Below are positions 58,180 to 64,000 of a DNA stretch of 64,000 nucleotides, one piece after another. The translations under genes were made by a program, and so were the position numbers. This DNA comes from Pseudobutyrivibrio sp. (GTDB taxonomy: Bacteria; Bacillota; Clostridia; Lachnospirales; Lachnospiraceae). The stretch spans positions 154,664 to 218,663 of the forward strand of contig JAFYYR010000028.1 of the NCBI GenBank assembly GCA_017557435.1. Direction: 5' to 3'. The notes under the pieces are model-generated. The model was not told the origin of the DNA, searched no databases, and saw nothing but the letters and a program-made list of their open reading frames with translations. Position 1 is the first letter of the stretch, and each line of letters opens with the position of its first letter.

Positions 58180-59919
58180 TTATTCTACTGTTCTTGCCTC
58201 ATAAAACACTAAATAACTATCACTAATCTTCTCTCCCTTGGAATCCGAATCAGAAGCAAAACTCCACTCAAGAAGAACACTCTCTCCAGAATATATATCA
58301 TCCCTAAACATTCCACGTATCTTAGGCACCCATTTTACAATTTCATCCTTTTCTACTTCACTTAAAAATTCCTCATCACCCAAAATATCTTCTTCACCAT
58401 CATTTTGAATTATAATAGTGGCATTTTTATAACCATCGGAGACAAAATTCCATAAATCCCCTTTTACAGTCTCAATAATAATACGATTCAACTCCACCTT
58501 CAAAGTTCCGCTCTTCTCCGCTATAAAGTATGGATACACCACAACCAAACCATTGTCCCCAAGCTTTTCCGTCAATTTGCTAGCATAAGCCATCGCCTCG
58601 TCTCCAGAAACCCCAACTTTCCTTGGTAAACTCAAATCGTCCCCATTATAAACTGCACTTCTAACAGCATATACTTATCTTCATCCCATCTTTCCAAATC
58701 CTCATTAAATGTTAAAACAAAACCCTTTATATAATTGTATTTCAAAAAAGGTATTAGCATTTTCTCTATTTGAACTATACGACTACTACCCCCTTTTTTA
58801 TTCTCTTCTAGTAATAATTCCAAAATTGACCAAAGACTCAACAATGCACTTTGTGGTGATTCTACTTCCAAGGCAGTATTGTGAATATCTAATAATCTAT
58901 TTAAATGATAGAATGCACTCATTGTCCTCAATGAAATATCTAACATACTCTTCGCTTTGTCTAGTGAATCATTTCTACTATCCTTTTTTACTGATTTTTT
59001 TATACCACGTTCATCTGAACGAAGCGCTTGGTACATATCATCTATCTTTATATATATTTTCGATTTTGTTTGAGCTTCATTTCTATGAAACAAAAAAACT
59101 GTTCAAAAGTCTTAATTATGCTTTTTGTCTCTTCTACAGCAGCATATTCATCATATGTCTCAATATTCTTTATTGACAATGCAATTTCATTCTCTTGTAA
59201 AGGACATAATTCCTCTGGGAAATTTTTGGGATTAATTTTTTTATCTTAATATCATCTAATATTTGACCTAATTTTAAACAACAGTCAAGAACCCCTTTTT
59301 CTTGAACTACAATCAACTCATATTTTTTCTGTTTGCAATCAAATCTATTTAAAAATAATTTAAACTCTTCAAAAGATATCTGTTTAGGTCGAACTAAATC
59401 CATATATAGCATCTTATAAATATATCTGCTTTCATACCCTATAAATTTCAGTGCAACTACTAAACGAACTAATTTCTCATCGATTTTACTTTTCTCATTC
59501 CCCATCATTGCTTTAATCAATGATTTTTTTATCAAATCAACGTATTCTTCTTTATCTATTTTATAATTAAATAATTTAATTACATTATATTTCTCATCCA
59601 AATTCATTTGCCCATATTTTGTAATAAAGGCAGAACCGGCACCATTTCCAATAAGAATTTTCGCTTCCTCATCTTTTTGCAAACTCCACAAAATCTCCTC
59701 TCCTATTGGCTCCAAATGCTTTTCATCTATTATTCCTGCCTTTGCATTTTTGTAAACTTCCATATATTCCATTAATAATGCTTTTAAATTATATATTGGA
59801 GCCTTATATGAATCTTTTGTATACAAAAACAACAGCTCGTCTAATCTCTGAATTGCAAAAATGACATTTTCACGGTAACCATCATCACCTACATAATCAA
59901 ATTTTTTAATTTCCTTCAT
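58180..59919 (-). pseudogene. Large gene broken by three frameshifts, unknown function
   Basis: Start ATG at 59917-59919 (MKEIKKFDYVGD). The frame shifts after KIKK at an A7 run (about 59238), continuing as INPKNFPEELCPLQENEI and so on. It shifts again at a T7 run (about 59095) to HRNEAQTKSKIYIKIDDMYQ. It shifts a third time near DEDK (about 58675) to VYAVRSAVYNGDDLSLPRKV and ends at 58180. Joined, about 580 residues result. The segment RSAVYNGDD loosely recalls the R-x4-H/N motif of HEPN proteins. Two shifts lie in homopolymers, so sequencing error is possible. Confidence 0.7.
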
Positions 59920-59957
59920 TATTATTTCCCCCAAATACAAAATTTTATTACAAAACC

Positions 59958-59977
59958 GCGGCAACCTCAGCCACCGC
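59958..59977 (-). terminator. Probable terminator of RES-domain gene
   Basis: On the minus strand GCGG, TGGCTGAGGTTG and CCGC then GGTTTTG, 50 bases beyond the RES stop. The stem is short. Confidence 0.4.
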
Positions 59978-60029
59978 TTCCATACTCAAATTCTAAGCCG
60001 TCTTACACATTCTATTATCGCTTAACACA

Positions 60030-60540
60030 TTATATTTTGCGCGTCTTAATAATATTCAATTTCCCATCCACATGATTTATTTCGTTAATTATAAACACAT
60101 CAGTAAATTCTTCCAAAATAGGAAGATTATCAAAATAATACTCACTGTTAAATGGATACGGATATGCATTAGCTGTATATTTCGGATCTGGTCCCATAAA
60201 GAATACATAGTTTTTTCCTGGGCCTACGCTACTCTTGAAACATATTCCATCATATCCCTTTGTCCGATAATACTCTGCAACAAGTTGAGTCGCTGCATAT
60301 TCGTAAGAATGATCTTCCTTATCCTCCGAAACCGGCTCAGAAATCTCCTTGACGAAGCTTTTCCAAAAACTATTCATCCAAGTATTATCATGATCATATT
60401 CGGGATCAAATATACTATCCGATGAAAAATATTTATTTGTGGATAAATCAAGAATTTGAACCTCCCATAATAATCTTAGTTTTTCTCTTGTTAACTCACT
60501 TTTTCTCACTTTTTCTAATTCACATAGATGAAGCAATCTA
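60030..60540 (-). pseudogene. RES-domain protein, C-terminal part split by IS110 element
   Basis: The minus-strand frame contains LRLLHLCELEKV, AATQLVAEYYRTKGYDGI, CFKSSVGPGKNYVFF and so on, which is the C-terminal half of a RES domain. It follows the N-terminal part (62263-63101) on the same strand. The IS110 element sits exactly between them, joining EFISKKE on one side and LRLLHLCELE on the other. In RES proteins a strand with LRLLDLT normally follows the R/K-rich turn, so the two halves fit. Confidence 0.85.
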
Positions 60541-60544
60541 AGTC

Positions 60545-60870
60545 CATGCCATTCCCTTGACCAAAACTACGGATATACAGGTATTTGGGGTGCACTTAAT
60601 AAGACGTCGTCTTATTTCATTATGATTGGCCATTCTTATCCCCAAGTCCTTACGGCAGCCTAACCTCCCATATCATACGGGATCACCTGATTCCAGGGTC
60701 CTTAATTCCTTCGTTCTGCTTATCCATAAAGGGGCGTCATTATGCTCCTTGGCTGAGTCGGTGCTCTGATGGTAAAAAATCTGACTACGGCTCTCTATGT
60801 TTTTATTAAAGTAAAAGTATCTGTTCTTTTCAGCACCTTTCGGTGGACGTCTACCTGAAATTTACAGTTT
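60545..60870 (-). ncRNA. Putative bridge/seek RNA region of the IS110 element
   Basis: The 3' noncoding part of the IS has no ORF but shows several pairing stretches on the minus strand (for example CCCGTATGATATGGG and AAGACGACGTCTT). IS110-family elements encode a structured RNA that guides target choice. In IS1111 types it is downstream of the transposase, as here. Exact ends of the RNA are not visible from sequence alone. Confidence 0.45.
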
Positions 60871-60876
60871 GTTTCC

Positions 60877-62154
60877 TTATGCAGCCAACGGTTGCCTGTG
60901 AATATCTGACATCATCTTATGTGGATCATAAGATATACCTTTGGTTAGTATTGCATAGAAAACTCTTATCAGCTTACAGCTGATTGCAATCACTGATTGC
61001 TTCTTTTTCAGCGGATTCTGAGCTCTGTTAGTATAATACTCATGCAAAGCTCTAAATTCTGGATTAGTTGCTATTAAAGGGATTGCTGCATTAAACAGCA
61101 CAGCTCGTAACTTACTTCGACCTCGTTTACTTATGGTCGTTTGTCCCTTATGCTTTCCAGAACTGTTTTCTCTTAAAGATAATCCCGCCAGCTTCTGTGT
61201 TTGTCTCGGTGATTCAAAACGTCTTACATCACCAACTTCTGCCAGAAATCCAGCAACAGTGATTAATCCTATACCTTTAATGGCAAGCAATTGCTCGCTT
61301 TCAGGTATCTTTTTACACAAGCTTTCAATTTCTTCCATGATGGCTTCAAGCTGTGCCATCTTATAATCATAATCCTGAAGCAACATTTTCATTTCGAACT
61401 CAGCTGCTGTCATCCCCTTCTTTAAACCAATACTTCGTTTCGCTGTTTCACACAGAGTCGTTGCTCGTTTTAATCCTACAGCTCTTAACTTAGCATTTCT
61501 CCAAAGTTGGTTGATTCCATCTGGTCCCAACTTAACTATTGCTTCTGGCGTGCATGCGTTTCTAAGAACAATCATGCTTCCTTCTTTTTCATAATCCTTG
61601 AACACATCTTTGAATTCAGGAAAATATATCGCAAACCATCTTGCAAAGCGATTCTTGATCTGGGTAAGTTCCCTAATTATTCGCTTTCGATTGTTTGTCA
61701 ACACTCTTAAATCTGCATACACACCGTCTGGTGTATATGGTGCAGAATAACGTCCCTCGATAACCAGCTTTGCTATTACCTTTGGATCCTTACAGTCATT
61801 CTTACTTTGGCTGTTATCATCCAGTTCCTTGGTCTGCTTTACCGCATAAGGGTTAACCATAACCAGTAGGATGCCTCCATCCTCAAGATAAGCGCCAAGG
61901 TCAAACCAGTAATGACCAGTTGGCTCGATTCCTACAATTACATCTGATTTCTTATATTTGTCCTGTAACCACTGCATCCAACTTTTGAAGGCGTCAAAAC
62001 CTTCTCTGCTGTTGCTAAATTTAAAGACTTTACCAAGCTCGATGCCTCGCCAGTCAAATGCTCTGGCGTACTGTGTAGTGCTTCCAATGTCAATTCCAAC
62101 TACCAAAGTTGATTCTTTTACTTGATTGATTCTTTCATTCTGCTTACAATTCAT
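60877..62154 (-). CDS. IS110-family transposase (DEDD)
   Basis: About 425 residues from the ATG at 62152-62154 (MNCKQNERIN), where AAGGAGAC lies upstream. An N-terminal RuvC-like domain has VVGIDIGSTTQYARAF (first Asp), IVGIEPTGHYW (Glu) and DCKDPKVIAKL (Asp pair). A C-terminal Transposase_20 domain has LLAIKGIGLITVAGFLAEVG and the Ser nucleophile region near SGKHKGQTTISKRGRSKLR. It seems intact. These enzymes use a guide RNA. Confidence 0.93.
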   Translation of the reverse strand: MNCKQNERINQVKESTLVVGIDIGSTTQYARAFDWRGIELGKVFKFSNSREGFDAFKSWMQWLQDKYKKSDVIVGIEPTGHYWFDLGAYLEDGGILLVMVNPYAVKQTKELDDNSQSKNDCKDPKVIAKLVIEGRYSAPYTPDGVYADLRVLTNNRKRIIRELTQIKNRFARWFAIYFPEFKDVFKDYEKEGSMIVLRNACTPEAIVKLGPDGINQLWRNAKLRAVGLKRATTLCETAKRSIGLKKGMTAAEFEMKMLLQDYDYKMAQLEAIMEEIESLCKKIPESEQLLAIKGIGLITVAGFLAEVGDVRRFESPRQTQKLAGLSLRENSSGKHKGQTTISKRGRSKLRAVLFNAAIPLIATNPEFRALHEYYTNRAQNPLKKKQSVIAISCKLIRVFYAILTKGISYDPHKMMSDIHRQPLAA

Positions 62155-62262
62155 TTGTGGGTGTCTCCTTGGATAATGATTTTTATTAACCGGCAAGTTA
62201 ACAATCATTATTCTATGGAAGACACTCATTTTTTACAAACCCGCTATTTGTTACCTAACAGG

Positions 62263-63101
62263 AATGCTCCTTCTTTGAAATAAACTCAGCAATAACAGCT
62301 TCTTTTCCCGAATCAATTCGACATTCTTTTAATGTCGTTTCTTGGTCAGAAGCTAGATATAAATACGGTATTCCAGCCGGACTCATTCTATTAGTTTTTG
62401 CATTTACGGCCGGTGGTGGCCCCATTTGAGAATAAGGTTCTATTCTCTCAATCGGTAAAAGGTCATCGTCTATTTCTCTAGCTCTATAAAAAATTGTTCT
62501 ACTCGGCACATCAGTTATAAATTCATAAATATATGGGTCCATTCGTCCCAAGTAATCCTCTCTGAGATTAAAGCCTTGTGGTTCAAAGAAGCGACCATAA
62601 TGTTTTATTATATGCTTAAATGATTCCCACGCGTGAAAGACTCTCGTCTGCTCACCCCCATACAAATCATCTTTAATTACCCACATCGGAGAATCAATAT
62701 CATCAAATAAATCTACAGCTCCTTTTTGAATCTCTCTATAAGAATAAAGATTCTCAAATAAATCATCTAAAAGAGATGTCTCTATAGTATCATCATTTAA
62801 AATCATTTCCTCATCTATTAAGATTTCTCGTATACTATAGGTTGTTGCCTCTTCTCCGTCCGGCCCTAAATACTTTTTTTCTTCTGAATCATACATAGCC
62901 CCTGTTCCATCATCACAACCTTCATATGCCTTTTCTATACAATCTCTAAGATACTTTCCCATGGTCTCTAATGAAATCATCTGTACCTTAATGCTCGCAC
63001 AATATGGACAATCACCTTCTTCTTCAACGTTGTTTTCAATAAACTTTTTTATATATTTGTTGTTAAAACAGTTAGTACAACAATACGAATCTTTTATCAA
63101 T
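62263..63101 (-). pseudogene. RES-domain protein, N-terminal part with zinc-binding head
   Basis: The zinc-ribbon-like N-terminus has CCTNCFNN and CPYC at about residues 7-32. A helical region follows (ETMGKYLRDCIEKAYEGCDD), then the RES start IFYRAREIDDDLL, NRMSPAGIPYLYLASDQE and TTLKECRIDSG. The last residues before the insertion are EFISKKE. RES domains cleave NAD and act as toxins in RES-Xre pairs; this large version with an extra N-terminal domain is more like the HEPN/RES proteins. I place the start at a TTG (63099-63101) because GGAGGAG lies upstream; no ATG fits. Confidence 0.8.
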
Positions 63102-63218
63102 TCTTTTCTCCTCCATCCCAATTGTAAATGATACTGTTTAAGTGTCCTTTAAAATTTATTACTCTAGTTTCCGTAATATTCAGCCACGACATGCTTTAAT
63201 CTATGTATTAAATTATAC

Positions 63219-64000
63219 GTAAACGGTAAATCATCCGTACCTTTCTAAAATTTAGCCGCGCCCGCAGGCGCGACGGTTACTTCACAGGTTTTCTACATTC
63301 ACTTGGAAGTTCATCTGACCAAGGAAGTAGTTTATCCATAAAACTTCTATCTGTGTCATCCAGATGCTCTGGAATTACAGTAAGAAGATATTTGAAATAC
63401 TCATAAGGTTTAAGGTTATTCGCCTTGGCCGTTTCGGCGATGCTGTAAGCAACGGCACTTGCTTTGGCGCCAGAGATTGTATCAATCATAACCCAGTTCT
63501 TCTTTCCGATACAGAAGCCACGGATTGACTGCTCAGCCGAGTTGTTATCCATAGGAACTTCGCCATCTTCAAGGAAGACCTTTAGATACTGTTCCTGGTT
63601 TATTGAATACTGTAATCCTTTATGAGTTTTGCTATTAGCTAATACACTTGGTTCAGCTTTATGAACCCACGCAAAGTAGGCCTCAACCAGAGGCTTGACA
63701 GTAAGCTGTCGATGTTCGTATCTTTCGGCTGGAGAAAGGTCACTTAGCTTTTTCTCCTCGCGATAGATAGCCTGAATCATCTTCAGAGCTTTATTCGCAG
63801 TGCAGGATTTTTGCTTGTCCTTTGGTGTAGCCTTTAGGGCTTCATCAAATCGGCGTCTCGCATGCGCCCAGCATCCTGCTATGGTCAGGTCATCGCGTTC
63901 CTTTTCAATGGAGTGATAAACCTGATAGCCATCTGTAACACAGATGCCTTTGAAATCCTTGAGAAATTCTCTTGGATGATCGGACTTTCTAGTCCGCTGG
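63219..64000 (-). mobile_element. IS66-family element, one end and partial transposase
   Basis: The likely terminal repeat begins GTAAACGGTAAATCATC at 63219, of the GTAA-type used by IS66 elements. It continues with the C-terminal half of the IS66 transposase and runs out of the window. A GC-rich hairpin GCGCCTGCGGGCGC (minus) lies between terminus and stop codon. Confidence 0.75.
63277..64000 (-). CDS. IS66-family transposase TnpC, C-terminal part
   Basis: The frame is open to the window end and encodes about 240 residues: FKGICVTDGYQVYHSIEKER (catalytic Asp region), GCWAHARRRFDEAL, then QYLKVFLEDGEVPMDNNSAE (Glu/Asp region), SIRGFCIGKKNWVMIDTISG, and a normal C-terminus. IS66 elements usually carry TnpA, TnpB and TnpC; only TnpC is in the window. 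Confidence 0.93.
   Translation of the reverse strand, partial: QRTRKSDHPREFLKDFKGICVTDGYQVYHSIEKERDDLTIAGCWAHARRRFDEALKATPKDKQKSCTANKALKMIQAIYREEKKLSDLSPAERYEHRQLTVKPLVEAYFAWVHKAEPSVLANSKTHKGLQYSINQEQYLKVFLEDGEVPMDNNSAEQSIRGFCIGKKNWVMIDTISGAKASAVAYSIAETAKANNLKPYEYFKYLLTVIPEHLDDTDRSFMDKLLPWSDELPSECRKPVK

Larger units (their letters stand above)
60541..62262 (-). mobile_element. IS110 family (IS1111-type) insertion sequence in RES gene
   Basis: Lies between the two RES halves. It has a 425-residue DEDD transposase, a short (about 108 bp) 5' and a longer (about 335 bp) 3' noncoding region. Subterminal similarity (GCATTCC and GCCATTCC) is seen at the two ends. IS1111-type elements have the guide RNA in the 3' noncoding part. 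Boundaries are deduced from the gene split and are uncertain by a few bases. Confidence 0.8.

Noticed and set aside
1-64000. tRNA or rRNA genes
   Set aside because: No cloverleaf with CCA-type 3' end or rRNA-like stretch was recognised by eye; a tRNAscan run would be decisive.

Overview
The window looks like chromosomal DNA of an anaerobic Gram-positive Clostridia member. Lachnospiraceae of the Butyrivibrio/Pseudobutyrivibrio kind is the best fit. The reasons are AT-rich DNA, strong AGGAGG-type ribosome binding sites, Gram-positive lipoproteins, an L-FucNAc capsule pathway, CotH/VTC/DUF4956 genes and Maff2-type conjugation genes. The genus is inference. Most genes lie on the minus strand.

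Region by region. (1) 1-7 kb: an ABC exporter, a DltD-like plus MBOAT O-acyl transfer pair, a Nudix hydrolase, a zinc-ribbon membrane protein and an O-acetylhomoserine sulfhydrylase with a candidate attenuator leader. (2) 7-16 kb: a surface polysaccharide locus with a sugar aminotransferase, a MurJ-type flippase and the three-enzyme UDP-L-FucNAc pathway (FnlB, FnlC, FnlA order in transcription). Three intergenic gaps here carry related hairpin elements whose stems change in a compensating way. (3) 16-20.7 kb: two tandem CotH-kinase proteins divergent from a VTC polyphosphate-polymerase-like protein and a DUF4956 membrane protein. (4) 20.7-27.4 kb: an array of related lipoproteins with gene relics and duplicated segments. 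(5) 27.4-40.1 kb: a type IV secretion-like locus with a VirB2/Maff2 pilin, VirB6/TrbL, a VirB3/PrgI-like protein, VirD4, an NlpC/P60 hydrolase, VirB4, a stand-alone VirB4-N-terminal-like protein and a VirB11 ATPase. No relaxase or integrase is visible. (6) 40.5-48.6 kb: two more lipoproteins and a four-gene operon ending in an 837-residue lipase-fold protein that could be a secreted effector. (7) 48.6-50.8 kb: GtrA, a NimA-like flavoprotein, a superoxide dismutase broken by an internal deletion, and a PglD-like acetyltransferase. (8) 50.8-64 kb: a defence and mobile-element region with an AbiL/RloB-like pair, two XRE regulators, a RelE/YefM-type toxin-antitoxin pair, an IS3 element, a second AAA15 ATPase, a gene with three frameshifts, a RES-domain gene split by an IS110/IS1111 element, and an incomplete IS66 element.

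How the genes may work together: the T4SS-like genes, the lipoprotein array and the lipase operon sit together. A recurrent upstream motif (TGGAAAAAA, about 16 bases, AAAT plus AT-rich) precedes virB11, the pilin gene (twice) and the 23.7-kb lipoprotein gene. I infer one envelope-located secretion or contact-dependent system with effector and surface lipoproteins. The sequence does not prove this.
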